NCBI GenBank assembly: GCA_014529385.2
Contig: CM043960.1
Location: 121,757,043-121,821,042, forward strand
Direction: 5' to 3'
From: Adiantum capillus-veneris
Lineage: Eukaryota; Streptophyta; Polypodiopsida; Polypodiales; Pteridaceae
DNA: 64,000 nt
The notes under the pieces are model-generated. The model had not been told where the DNA came from and did no database searches. It saw nothing but the letters and a program-made list of their open reading frames with translations. How positions within the stretch are numbered: position 1 is the stretch's first letter; every line of letters starts with the position of its first letter. The translations under genes and the position numbers were made by a program. This document shows positions 33,245 through 45,065 of the stretch, in pieces.

Positions 33245-33256
33245 GCTCTGATACCA
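33245..33256 (-). promoter_or_regulatory. Primer-binding site of G2, initiator-Met tRNA
   Basis: TGGTATCAGAGC on the minus strand, one base from the LTR end CATTACA. Confidence 0.92.
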
Positions 33257-33257
33257 A

Positions 33258-34846
33258 TGTAATGGAATTGGCCTATTTAACTTGAGAGTAGCGGAAATTA
33301 ATGAGAGTACTTTTGAGAAATGACTTTGTGAGCATAGCAGGTGAACATAATTGAAGATAGCAACATAATCATAGCAATTAGTTTTGGCATGAAAAATACT
33401 TTTGCAAGAGAGAGAATTTAGAGAACATGACAACAATTGAGGACCGGATTTATGTGGAGCCGGTCCCCCCTTTAATAGGCATTTGTATTATGATTTCTCT
33501 CATTAAGAGAGACTTGTTACAATACAATCTTTGTGTTCCTTGTGACCTAGGTGATGCAATGAAGATGGAAAGCTTCATGCATCACAAACATAACATAAAC
33601 TTGAAGAAAGCTTTAACTATCCCAAGACTCAGTCCCAAGACCTCAAACACCTTCGAAGGTGGAGAGAGCTAGCAGGGAATGAGGGTAGGGAAGAGGAAGA
33701 AGAAACATTTCATAGGAGAAAGAATTAGTTACTCTTGTTTCTAGCATACATAATAGCATAGTAATGAAGAAGAAGGATATGGCAAGCTTAAGTATTGAAG
33801 CATGGCTCTTGGTTGGATTTGCACTCCATAGCCAAGAGTGTTGGTGTAGGCTCTCAACCTCTACTTGCTTGGAGAAGGAGAGGGAGCTCTTGCACTTTGC
33901 ATAGCACACAATGAGAGTGTTTGTGAGTGTGTGTGGGTGAGTATACCCCCTAAGCAACCCCCTAGCTTGCTTGGGTTGACCCCCTCTTGCAGCTCATGCT
34001 TGAAGCTCATTGGACCCCTCTAGGCCTAGCCAAGAGGCATTACAAGCAACAAGGGTAGCCTTGGGACAAGTGTCCCCCTTTCCCCTTTGAGAGAGAGGGC
34101 TTGATAAATGCAAAATCAATTAATTAAATCTCCTAAATTATAATTGGACCCCTTGGGTGGCCAACCAATAGGCTTCAGGCACACTATGAGGGCAACATGA
34201 AGAGGAACTTGACAAGTGTCCCTTTTGGTTTCTTTGTACCATGCATGCCTTGTGTGAGTGTGTGGGTGTTCTCTCTCATCCCCCCTCATGTAAGGCACGC
34301 CCCCTCCTTGTAGGGATTGAATATTTGACTTTTTGACACCTCAAGCCCCTCATGCATAGGCCCAGTTCCCACCACAAGCTTGGCCCTTAAGCACTTTAAG
34401 CTTGGGCTAGGTTCTCACGTCAAGTGAAACCCTAGCATCTCAAGCATGTCAAGCACCTCAAGCATCTCAATCATCAAGCATCTCAAGCACCTAAATCATC
34501 AAGAACCTCAAGCACCTTAGTCATCAAGCATGACAAGCACCTCGAGTTGGGTCGGGTTCCCGCGCCTCAAGGTCAGCCCTAGCTTACCTAAGGTCAAAGG
34601 ACTTTTACACACATTATTGGAGGTCTTCAATGAAGCTAACCCTAAGGTCTTATGCTCCATTGGTTAGCCTTGCTCTTTGATAGACCATCTCCGATTTGGG
34701 CCCCTTTACCATTGGCCCCGTGTTGAGATAGATCTATAAGCACATGTCTATATCTTAACCCTTCTTTCCGTTTATTCTCCCACATTAAGTGATCAGTTTA
34801 ATATGAGAAAATCATTAGGGTTGGTTAGATATTAGATTTTATGACA
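33258..34846 (-). repeat. 5' LTR of Gypsy G2
   Basis: On the minus strand it begins TGTCATAAAATC (34,846) and ends CCATTACA (33,258). It matches the G1 LTR in inverted orientation over its whole length. Confidence 0.9.
34435..34555. repeat. Short tandem repeats in the G2 LTR
   Basis: Irregular CTCAAGCA-C-T and ATCATCAAG phrases repeat five or more times. G1 and G3 have shorter versions of this stretch, which helps explain the longer G2 LTR. Confidence 0.7.
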
Positions 34847-34917
34847 GAATCTATTCACAATTGTGAGTTTTGCAAAAAGAAAAAAGTGATAGATCTTACT
34901 ACAAGAAAGTGTGACTT

Positions 34918-35007
34918 CTAATATATAAGATGTAGAAAAAGATAGCCTTCACTAGGCCAGTCCTAATATATAAGATGTAGAAAAAGATAGCCTTCACTAG
35001 GCCAGTC
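34918..35007. repeat. 45-bp exact tandem duplication
   Basis: Two identical units, 34,918-34,962 and 34,963-35,007, begin CTAATATATAAGATG. Being exact, the duplication is recent. Confidence 0.93.
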
Positions 35008-36315
35008 CTAAAGATAGGCAAGAGCAATTGAAAGAATTCTTGAAACCAATAAAAAGATTCTTGTGGAACAAGAACACTAAAGATTTTCCACCTTGGCAAC
35101 GGGCCAAATGGGAGTTATTGCTAGGCCATTGGAGCAAGAAGGTATTAGGATACCTGACCCTGTTGTGCATGCAGAAGTCCAATTAATCGATAGCAGGCAA
35201 AACGAGGCATGAGCTATTGTGACGAAGGATATGATAGAAAAGGCTAAGCTTGCCTCCCAAGGGGGCAATGGAAAGGGTTAGAAGCTCATGATAAATTACT
35301 GGCCCCTAAATGGTCCAACTTGCGATCAGGTGGCAACACAGGGGAGTTGGTGTGCAAGTGTAACAAAGCAGCTATTGCCCTAGAATGGGGAGAGTTAACT
35401 AGATATTTCCAAAATTCCATAACAAATTACTAATCCCCTTGGTTATCCAAAGTAGGTATCATGCTATTGAACTCATTTTGGATAGAAATAGCTAGAAAGG
35501 TAAATAACAAAGGTCTTCAATGGTTGACCCAATTTTGGGATGACAATAGTAAGAGATGGAAAGAAGTAGATCAATTGGCTACCCAGTTTCACTTGAATGA
35601 CACTGAAAGATTGTTGGTGAATAGGACCGTTGAAGGGATTGGAAAGCAGGTGATGCCCATCTGTGAGTCAAACCTTGAGTGGAAATCCTAGAGATGGCCT
35701 AGACGCAGGCATTTTGGCAATCCACAAACCAAGAGTATTTATCACACTATAATTCTCAAGACTGATCGGTTCTCCCTCTTAACAACCAATGTGGCTTTCA
35801 ATGGTCGGAAGCAAAGTGGATGATGGTTACTTATAACATCTAGAATCCACAATGCCATTTTTTATGAAGATATTGTCGTGGAAGGTGCTATGGGGGGCTC
35901 TTCTAATAGGAGCGAAGGTCCTTTTGGGAGGAGTGAAGGGCTTGGTGAGAGGTATTAGCTTAGATAGGTGTTTGGGGTGTAAAAACGCAAGTGAGGAACT
36001 CGCTCATTAATCAGGGGATGCCCCGTGATTCGTGGCCTTGCAAGAAAGTTGTGCACATGAGTTCAAAGGATCTAGAAGATAGGGTTCTACAAGAATGATC
36101 TCTTCTTTCGATTGATGGTGATGAAAAGCCAAATGATTCTAATCTACGCAAAAACTATAAGGTTCCGCTATTTTTAGCATGTTTGGAAGGCCAAAAAAAT
36201 TTGGGTATTAAAAAATGATTGTTCAATAGCGAGCTTCAAGAAGATTATCCAAGAAATCAGGGAAATGATTTCTACCCTTGGAGAAAGGAGGAACTAAGAA
36301 GAGTTAAATCGGGCT
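35008..36315 (+). mobile_element. LINE-B fragment (plus), RT C-terminus and zinc-binding tail
   Basis: Multi-frame remnants appear in LINE order. LWNKNTKDFPPWQ is near 35,065 and IRIPDPVVHAEVQLI near 35,140. Frame 35,461-35,691 has LNSFWIEIARKV and QFWDDNSKRWKEVDQLA. IRGCPVIRGLARK is near 36,020 and IGFYKNDLFFRLMVMKSQMIL near 36,085. It ends at LGERRN. It aligns with the minus-strand copy at 19,340-20,006. Stops and shifts are frequent. This looks like a plant L1-type ORF2 C-terminus, distinct from LINE-A. Confidence 0.72.
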
Positions 36316-38837
36316 ATCCTTCTTGATGGGTGATCCTAATATTCTCAAGGCTAGATGGTGCTATGTCATGGCATTTTTGTACACAAACAGAAATTAGGAA
36401 ACAGTGAGTAACTTGCATTACTAAATCATGACTGAAACTCAATTACACAGAGAATCTGAAACTGATAGCGCACAAAACCTTCATCCTCTTCCATACACGA
36501 GATTCCCATAGGTTGCTCCTCTTCCCATGAAGATACAACTAGTTACAACTTTCAGGTTCTCAAAAACTGCCCAATATCCAAAAATGGGAATTAAGCTATA
36601 GACTTGAGTTTCGACATTGAAGTAATGTCCATAGCCTAAGAAGGTATGCCCAAACACCATTTAATATCTGGCACAATCCGGTGGTAAAAAGTTTTTCCGA
36701 GTAAAACCTTTTGACTCGATACCCTCAAATCCATTGTTCAAAAAAACTCAGTGCTAATAACTATATAGAGGGCAAAGTGAAGTGCCTAGAACTTAATCCA
36801 AGATTCAAAAACGACACACTACATAATCACTAAACACTGCCCACTGTCCCCCCAAAGGATTACATTGATATCCCAATTTGTGCACCACCTCACCATCAAG
36901 AGTGATTTACAAATGCATTATTTATTAGCAACATGCCTGGGAACCCATCAAGTAAACCATCATACATGAGACCTCATACAAAACAAACTTGTAGAACCAA
37001 TTCTCAAAATATTCCTCTCTTTGCAATTCAGTCATCCACTCATCAAAGATTGCAACTTTTGTAAGGAAAACATCCAAAACATCAAATCCATTTGAACTCC
37101 ACAAGCACTTTGCAATTCAGTCATCCGCTCATCAAAGATTGCAACTTTTGTAAGGAAAACATCCAAAACATCAAATCCATTTGAACTCCACAAGCATTTT
37201 GCAAAATCGGGTTCAAAACCTTTAGCTCCTGATCATCGTTTTGCAAAATCCGATCTAAACAATATGAGACTCAGAAAATTGAATCATCAAAAACAACATC
37301 TTCTATCTATAAAATATGATTTGCAAGCTCAAAATTCATGTAAGGTTGAGCTTCATCCACTTCAGACACTTCACGATTTGGAGCATCTGCAACTTTGAGC
37401 TCGGTAACCATCATTGCATAATTTAGAAACATCTCGAGACTCAATGTCAGTCACCAATTTGTCGCAAATAACCTTTTAGATAAATCAGGTTTCAATTCAA
37501 AATGAGTTATGAATGGTTCAATATGAAAAAACACCTTGCAAACCATCAAACATTGCTTCTTTAACATCTCCAATACTTGTGGAAGAAGATTAGAATCAAC
37601 TATGGACTCCACCTTCTCAAAAACAACCCTTTTGTGTCTTCTTAACTCATTTTAGTGCAAAAAAAATCAAATTGGTCTTTTCTTCTTGCATCCCGCTTCA
37701 AATCCCTTTTACAAAGTAGTAAACTCTCCTCTTCTTCAAGTAATTTTAGGTCTTCAGGTCCATTTTCAAATTTAGGAAATAACAAATTTAGTTTTCTTTT
37801 CAAGTTTAGGTTCATGTTCAAATTCAGGTTCCTCTTCAAAAAAAGGAAAAAATATTCAATATAGGATGAAAACATTGCAACCATATGACACCTCCTCTTG
37901 AGCATCTTCAACATCTATGCATATATATGAAACACTTGGAGACTTGATTTAGAATCCATATGCCAAAACAATTGATTTCTTGAAAATTTGATTCACGAAA
38001 CACCTAAATTGATCTGCTTCTTCATCAAACTCATTTGATTCAAGGTATAAGAATAACCAATTGGACTCTCCTTCACACATTAAAAGCACCACCAAGATGG
38101 CTTGCTCATATTCCCCCTTGAAAATATAAAGAAATCCACTTTTTGTTTGCAAAACACTCCAATCATTGATATCTTTCTGAAAGTGAAAATTTTCAAGTTT
38201 ATTTTCAAACTTCTCACACTCCATCAACATTCTAAAGGACTTCACATCAACCTTTTCTACTTCAAGTTGCACAACCTGGCTTTCAAGAAAAAAAACTTGA
38301 TCTCTGATTTGAAACATCTTTGCCTGTAATCCACCAAACTCGGCTTCAATTTGATTTGATTAGGAGAGTCACTTTGTATCACAACATGCAAAAGACTCCC
38401 AAAAAAACTGCAATTGTGGATGTAAGAACACTAAAAAAAACCATAATGAAATTCAATGTGAATTGCTTCACTTTCTACTTTCACTTGAAAACCTCTAAAG
38501 AACTGCTCCTCATAGAGATTAGATAATTGCACTCGCTCAAAATGAGAACAGTGAAGTGAATGGAATTCAAGTGGCTGAACGTGAAACTTTTGACTTGTGT
38601 TCCCAAAATTTCCTTCCACTTCTCTCCTTCTTGCATAAAGCATGTATGAAAAAGGATCTTCCCACATAGAAATATAGATGAAGTCATCAAACCCATCATC
38701 GATGCCATTTAGCATGAACACATAGAACCATTGAGAGATAATATGATCATCCATATCTCCTTCATCAACAAAATCACATAGAAATGCAAAAGCATCTTCT
38801 GGAAAAACCCCTTGATTATCATCAAGAACTTGCACAA
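36316..38837. other. Unrecognised region with minus-strand coding character
   Basis: I recognise no gene. Minus-strand frames at 38,431-38,835 (EDAFAFLCDFVDEGDMDDHI), 37,949-38,317 (VVQLEVEKVDVKSF..., then FENKLENFHFQKD) and 37,642-37,914 (KFENGPEDLKLLEEEE) are Glu/Asp-rich and lie in order. This could be one decayed acidic or coiled-coil gene, or the body of an unidentified element. They are separated by stops. Nothing matches other parts of the window. Confidence 0.35.
37020..37197. repeat. 89-bp tandem duplication
   Basis: Units 37,020-37,108 and 37,109-37,197 differ at essentially one base (CCACT versus CCGCT). They begin TTTGCAATTCAGTCATCC. Confidence 0.93.
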
Positions 38838-38982
38838 GGTGTGCAATAGAAAGATAAGTTAGCCCCTAGATTGATGGGTGTTTATACAATGCACGGGGAA
38901 AAAAACCTCCTAGTGAGAGAAAAAATGCCCGAACGGTCCTAAGTGTGTTCACACACATCACTATCATATGTATATGGTAGCA
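38838..38982 (-). repeat. Copia-1 family LTR fragment (minus)
   Basis: Reverse complement of the Copia-1 LTR. It shows CTAGTGTGTTCACACACATC-like text near 38,939, then TATATGGTAGCA at its end, with GTGCAATAGAAAG at the other side. The end nearest the primer site is missing, and no copia coding is recognisable to its left. Confidence 0.8.
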
Positions 38983-39007
38983 ATAGAAATGTGCAACACA
39001 TGAGGTT

Positions 39008-42000
39008 GAGTTACAATTGAAAGTATGCTTTTGGAATTGCAATGGATGTTCATGGAATGCGGGGGTTGGCATTGATAAACTAGCAAGAAAAGCTGTTGTT
39101 GTACTTCTTTTTGAAACTTGGGAGCATAATACACAAAGGATTAACGGGTTGTGGGACTACAATGTACATTCATTGATGTGGTCAAAGAATCGCAAGCAAC
39201 AAAAAGAGCAAGGAGGGGTTGCATGAATGGTTAAGAAAGGATTGGAAGATTTTGTATCAATTGTGAAAGATGACAAGCACAAACGTTATGTATGGCTGAA
39301 AATTATGATACCAAAAAGAGTACCCATTTTTGTAGCCGGTTGCTACATTCCTCATCATGATTCTCCCTTTATGCTTTCATGGATAGAGATCAACCATTTT
39401 TTTATTAAGAGGAGGATATTGCTTATTTTAAAGGCGAAGGTGAGGTTATTGTCTTTGGGGATATGAATTCTCGTACAAAAACATTACAACATGATACTCA
39501 ACAATTTGATATGCCATAAATTTCAAGGGAGATGGAGAAAGTTCACTTCTATTGTTGTAATTCAATGGATGAGAAAGAGCCAAATCAATATAAAAAGTTA
39601 CTTTTACACACGTGTAATTCCACAGGTCTGCTCATTGCCAATGGTGTATCTTTGTTGAGTGGAACCAATGGATTTACATCCAAAAAACATAATGGGGATC
39701 GTATGATTGACTATATGCTACTCTCCGAAGCCATCATGTATGGAATAAAGAGTTTTAGTCTTGGTCAATAGACCCCGGATTCAGACCATTGGACCTTATG
39801 TATCGACCTTGCGTGTGGAGAAGCAACTAAGCATGATCATCTCAGCCAAAGGGAAGAGAAGTTATCAGTATGTATGGATTTCAAATGGGCAAAAGTTATG
39901 GATGACAAAGCTTCAATATGACACAGAATTGGAAATTAAATGGGACGCTTTCAAGAAAGTTATTTATTATTGTGCCGAAGAATGCTTTTCCATAAAGGAT
40001 GTCCATGATATTGACAAAGATAGATCAAGAAAAATGTGGTTTGATAAAGAATGCCAAGATGCTCAAAAGTCCTTGATAAAACTTGATGCAACTATGGACA
40101 AAGAAAACTATCAAAGTCATGTGCATACATACAAGGCATTGATTCAAAAGAAGAGAAGAAAGTAAAGCAACAATTGTTTCAAGTCCAAGAAAAGTCACAT
40201 GCATGTAAAAGATGCTGGAGAAACTTGAGGGGCAAGCGGGTTGAGAGTTTAGGTAACTTGAGTCTTGTGGATATGTACACACATTGTAGGCAACTATATG
40301 AGCAACCAAATGCTAGAAAAAATCCATTTTATGGTTCACTCCCATGTATGCCCTCTTTTTTAACCATTGAGGATATATGCGGTGGGCGCAAAAAACTGGC
40401 CACTCGCAAAGCGGCAGTTCTTTTATCAAGCCGGAAATGATTAAATGGACAGGAGATTCTACACATGAGTGGATGTGTGATATGTTCAACCTTGCACTCC
40501 AACATGGTATGCCTTATGATTGGAATACTAATTGGGTCAAACCTTTGCACAAAGGAGGGGATGTAAAGAATGTAAATAGCTAATGGACTATAATGATTGT
40601 GTCTCTTATGGAAAAGTTGTTTGTGTGCATATGGAGATAAAATTGAGTGATTGGGTTGAAGAGAATGGAAAGCGTGCAAAAGGACAAGCAGGTTTTTGTC
40701 GACACCATAGCACCATTGATCATCTTGTCACTCTTTGTGTTCTCATGGAAGAAAGTTGATTGAAAGGCAAGCGATTGTATTGTTGTTTTGTGGACTTTAA
40801 GAAAGCCTTTGATATGATTCCATGTAGCAATTTGTGGAGAAGGATGAAAGAATTCCGAGTGCCAAGCGAGTTTATGCTTGTGGTTTCTCAAATCTATGAG
40901 AAGGTGATGTGTCAATTGTACATGAAAAGAGGAATTTTATAAATTTTGGCAAGCACTATTGGGGTTAACCAAGGATGTCTGTTGTCACCAACTCTCTTTG
41001 GTCTATGCATTGATCAATTGAAACAATGAAGAGATCACTATTTGCAATGTGGTAGTCATGCTTTTGTTGTATGTGGATGATGTAGTGCTTCTAGCACACA
41101 CTTTAGTGGACACACAAAAGCTTATGGTTGTCCTTGAGAACTTTTTCTTGCATAGTGGGATGATTGTGCACGAATCTAACACAAAGGTTATGCTTGTGAA
41201 AACCAACCATATGAAGAATCCATGCATTGTGTACACCAATGAGAGACTTGAAGTTGTTGAGAGCTTTAAGTACCTTGGCCTTGCAATAACAAGTGGCGTG
41301 AATGTGCTATGTATTGTTTGGAAGTGGGAAAGAGAGTGTACTATGCATTTAAGAAATTTAAGTGTAATGCAGGAAGCCAAGTGTTGGGTTCTCAAGAAGT
41401 ACATTTTTGACACATTGGTGACAACGATTCTTCTCTATGGAGTTGAAGTGTGGGACGGGAGCATCTCAAAGTCTACGTGGAAAGAGTCTGACAATGTCCA
41501 AAAGAATTTTCTTACAAACTTTCTCCAATTAAAGGCACAAACACCATATATGCTCCTACTTCTTGAGTCGGGATCTCTTCCAATTGAGGTTATGGGCATG
41601 GAAAGTGTTGTGGAGTACATGATAAAGATGCGTCAAAAACCCTCACATTGATTTCATACAATTGCATGGGAACCAAGCAAAAAAGTTCAAAAGACACATA
41701 AAAGCAAGATCTTGAGCAAGGGATGGATGCAAAACATAAAGAAGTGGTTTGGGAGATGGGATGCATTACACTTGCTACATGATGCCTCAATTGACTCCCA
41801 AATGAATGAAGCTTTTCTATAACCCCAACGTATTACGGATTGGGAGAAATCTGATGGGTCACGCTTAATACATTACACCACCCATATTGCCCCCAACTAC
41901 AAAACCATGTTCTTCACGGAAAGAGGAAACCGTATTCACCCTTACATGTTGAGCCTATCCCCTTGTCAATGATACACACTATGGCAGTCATTTGCCTTAG

Positions 42001-42334
42001 CTCCCACTTCCTTCGATGCGAGACAGTGCGTTGGGGCAATGGAGAAGAGTCAAATTGATTGTGCACATTATGCTCACTGTAAATTTGAGAGCCTAAGTAC
42101 CACATACTACTAGAGTGCTCAACTTTTGGTCACATCCGAACTTGCTTTCCTCACATTTTTAGCCATGACTTAGACCTACAAAATTTCCTCTCCCAATGAC
42201 AGTGTGGGCTCTCCATTGCGACTCTCATCACCAAAATTTTGGAGCATCGAGAGTTAGTCAGCAATCATATACATACTACATCACATGTAACTTTGGTCCC
42301 ATAGGTCATATTTCACCTCCGAGGATGATAAAAA

Positions 42335-42335
<1 letters not shown>
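39008..42335 (+). pseudogene. LINE-A3, decayed copy lacking ORF1
   Basis: The copy begins within the ORF2 start (GAGTTACAATTGAAA) right after the copia LTR fragment and aligns with LINE-A2 to the 3' end. Endonuclease pieces: VCFWNCNG, FETWEHNTQRING, GCYIPHHDS. RT pieces: CCFVDFKKAFDMIP, and YVDDVVLLAHT near 41,079 (Ala to Val in YADD). Many stops and frameshifts (near 39,227, 39,522, 40,165, 40,582, 40,940, 41,650, 41,820) make it dead. It ends AGGTCATATTTCACCTCC...GATGATAAAAATA, then (TC)n. Confidence 0.9.

Positions 42336-42413
<78 letters not shown>
42336..42413. repeat. (TC)n tract at the 3' end of LINE-A3
   Basis: About 78 bp of TC directly follows the LINE 3' end and precedes repeat X copy 1. 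Confidence 0.95.
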
Positions 42414-42414
<1 letters not shown>

Positions 42415-42664
42415 AGACGAAGTCGGGCTGCATGGGAAGTTGGCATGTGGAACACAGTAGGTGAGGGTGCATTGTGCTAGGATACAAGTCATGTTAATAG
42501 CTCAACATGGAGAAAATGCACCAAATTTTCCTCAGGTAGGCTATGCGATCACGTGGAGTAACCATTTTTTGCAGCCCCCTCTAATGGACGATGCATGGAT
42601 GGATCTATTGGGCTTGAAATTTTTAGTCTGTTGTATAAAATTACCTTTTTTAAGGGCTCAAGAG

Positions 42665-42667
<3 letters not shown>
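42414..42667 (+). repeat. Repeat X, copy 1
   Basis: An unrecognised approximately 255-bp unit starts AAGACGAAGTCGGGCTGCATGG and ends AAGGGCTCAAGAGCC before (TC)n. It shares GAAAATGCACC, TAGGCTA, CCATTTTTTGCAG, TAATGGACGATGCATGGA and AAATTACC with copies at 43,096 and 43,970. Confidence 0.8.

Positions 42668-42699
<32 letters not shown>
42668..42699. repeat. (TC)n tract at the 5' edge of LINE-A4
   Basis: A 32-bp TC tract separates repeat X copy 1 from a truncated LINE-A 3' end. Confidence 0.92.
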
Positions 42700-42700
<1 letters not shown>

Positions 42701-43095
42701 AAGCAAGATCTTGAGCATGGGATGGATGCAAGACATAAACAAAATGGTTTGGGAGATGTGATACATTACACTTGCTACATGGTGCCTCAATTGACTCCCA
42801 AGTGAATGAAGCTTTTCTACAACTCCAATGTATTATGGCTTGGGAGGAATCCGGTGGGCCACACTTCATACATTACACCACCCATATTGCCCCCAGCTAC
42901 AAAACCATGTTCTTCTCTGAAAGAGGAAACCGTATTCACTCTTACATGCTTGAACCTATTCCCTTGTCATGAGTGATACGCATTATTGCAGCCATTCATC
43001 TTAGCTCCCACTCCCTTTGATGCAAGATAGGGTGTTGGGGCAATGGAGAAGAGTCAAATCGATTCTGCCATTCTGCTCACTGCAAGTTCAAGAGA
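42700..43095 (+). mobile_element. LINE-A4, 3' fragment
   Basis: It begins AAAGCAAGATCTTGAGCA, matching LINE-A2 at about 48,810, and runs to the zinc-binding region (TGCAAGTTC). Repeat X copy 2 replaces the rest. It has no open ORF of its own; frame 42,772-42,972 is part of the ORF2 tail. Confidence 0.85.
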
Positions 43096-43238
43096 AAATG
43101 CACCAACTCAGGTAGGCTACGTGATCACGAGTAGCATCCATTTTTTGCAGTCTCCTCTAATGGACGATGCATGGAGGGATCCGTTGAACTTGGAATGTTT
43201 AGTCTCTTATAAAATTACCCTTTTTTAGGGCTTGAGAT
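43096..43238 (+). repeat. Repeat X, copy 2 (partial)
   Basis: It starts at GAGAAAATGCACCAACTCAGG, lacks the first approximately 110 bp of copy 1, and ends TTTAGGGCTTGAGATCTT before the longest (CT)n tract. Confidence 0.78.
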
Positions 43239-43376
<138 letters not shown>

Positions 43377-43551
43377 ACACACATAATGTGCACCTGAGTA
43401 CAAGGCCATGGATACAAATTTGATTGAGATTTTTCTTCCAATGTCACTTTGTGTGTGTGTGTGTGCGCGCTCGTATCGTCAAAGACTTGTAGCATAAATC
43501 TCGAGACCTTGGGCTATTGTTCTTAGTACTCTTTTTCAATCACCCACCGCC

Positions 43552-43651
<100 letters not shown>

Positions 43652-43689
43652 CTACGATGAAGTGTTGCAAAAGCTGATTTGGTTGCATA

Positions 43690-43870
43690 TAGAGCATGCC
43701 AAAAAACATTTTCCCTAGCCAAAGAAAATTAGGGCACATCAAAAACTCTTTGAGTTTCTAGGTCATAATTTGAAATATGTCTGTATTTACTCTAAATCTT
43801 GTAAAATTTCATCGATTTTTGTCAAGATAGATTCATAATCTAGCTAGTTTTTGCACAACAATTCTCTTTG
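43690..43870 (+). repeat. Microsatellite-carrying repeat family, copy g (partial)
   Basis: It shows AAACATTTTCCCTA, AGGGCACATC, TTTCTAGGTCATAATTTGAA and ATTTCATCGATTTTTGTCAAG in the same order as copies c-e at 7.6-8.5 kb. It links the LINE cluster to the array near the window start. Confidence 0.55.
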
Positions 43871-43921
43871 TCCAATAGAAGCCACAAAAGTTGATGTTCG
43901 CAAGTCCCTACCTACCTCCTA

Positions 43922-43925
<4 letters not shown>

Positions 43926-43966
<41 letters not shown>
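43926..43966. repeat. (CT)n tract before repeat X copy 3
   Basis: About 41 bp of CT. Confidence 0.92.
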
Positions 43967-43970
<4 letters not shown>

Positions 43971-44226
43971 GACAAAGTCGGGCTGCATGGGAAGCTAGCA
44001 CGTGGACCACGGTAGGCGGGGGTGCATTGTGCTAGGATGCATGTCATGGTAATAGCTCAACACTGAGAAAATGCACCCAATTTTCCTCAAATTCCTCAAG
44101 TAGGCTATGTAATCACAGGTAGCAATCCGTTTTTTGTAGCCTCCTCTAACGGATGATGCATGGAGGGATCTATTGGCCTTGAAGTTTTTAATCTCTTTGA
44201 TAAACTTAACTTTTTTGAGGGCTCAG
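43967..44226 (+). repeat. Repeat X, copy 3
   Basis: It starts CAAAGACAAAGTCGGGCTGCATGG and ends TTTTTTGAGGGCTCA. It is followed directly by LINE-A sequence with no TC tract, unlike copy 1. Confidence 0.8.
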
Positions 44227-44847
44227 ACATAAAGAAGTGGTTTGGGACATGGGATGCATTACACTTGCTACATGGTGCCTCAATTGACTCGCAAGTGAAT
44301 GAAGTTCTTTTACAACACCAATGTATTACGGCTTGAGAGGAATCCGGTGGGTCACGCTTCATATATTACACCATCCATACTGCCGCCAACTATAAAACCA
44401 TGTCCTTCAGTGAAAGAGGAAACCGTATTCACCCTTACATGCTTGAGCCTATCTCCTTTTTATCAACAATATGCACTATTGCAGCCATTCAACTTAGCTC
44501 CCACTCCCTTCGATGCGAGACAAGGCGTTGGGGAAATGGACAAGAGTCAAACCAATTGTGCACATTATGCTCACTGCAAGTTTGAGAGTTTGAGTACCAC
44601 ACACTACTAGAGTGCTCAACTTTTGGCCGCATCCAAACTTGCTTCCCTCACATGTTTCACCACCATAACTTAGACCTACGCACTTTCCTCTCCTAGCCAC
44701 AATGTGAGCTCTCCATTGCGACTCTCATCACCACAATTTTGCAGCATCAAGAATCACTCATTAGCCACACACATACTACACCACATGTAACTTTGGTCCC
44801 ACAAGTCATATTTGACCTTCAAGGATGATAATAAAATCTCCCTCCCT
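44227..44847 (+). mobile_element. LINE-A5, 3' fragment
   Basis: From GACATAAAGAAGTGG (LINE-A2 equivalent about 48,843) to the family 3' end GATGATAATAAAATC. It contains the degraded zinc-binding tail of ORF2 and ends in C/CT-rich simple repeat against LINE-A2. Confidence 0.87.
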
Positions 44848-44851
44848 CCCC

Positions 44852-44897
<46 letters not shown>
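44848..44897. repeat. C run and (CT)n tract between LINE-A5 and LINE-A2
   Basis: CCTCC repeats and a C run are followed by CT. This tract is at once the tail of LINE-A5 and the left edge of LINE-A2. Confidence 0.92.
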
Positions 44898-45065
44898 ATA
44901 GCCTATAGATTTGGGTGATCTATAGCCTCAATCGAAGAGCACGAAGTCCTCTACGCATTGATGTAAAGACAAAAATTTTCAGAGTTATGAAAGGCGTTTC
45001 TGTAGCAGCATTTCCGAAGTGAACAGGTTCAACAAAATTGATTCTCATCTCCTATTTTACATACA
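44898..45065 (+). other. 5' leader of LINE-A2
   Basis: It starts TATAGCCTATAGATTTGGG immediately after the CT tract and leads to the ORF1 ATG. Any internal promoter would be here; I see no clear element. Confidence 0.5.

Larger units (their letters stand above)
29526..34846 (-). mobile_element. Gypsy G2 (minus), lacks integrase and 3' LTR
   Basis: Reading leftward from 34,846 it contains a 1.59-kb 5' LTR, a Met primer site, leader, gag, zinc knuckle, protease, RT and RNase H, then stops near 29,526 just past the RNase H end. Integrase and the 3' LTR, present in G3, are absent. The Tat-like fragment now occupies the junction. G2 faces G1 head-to-head. Confidence 0.9.
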
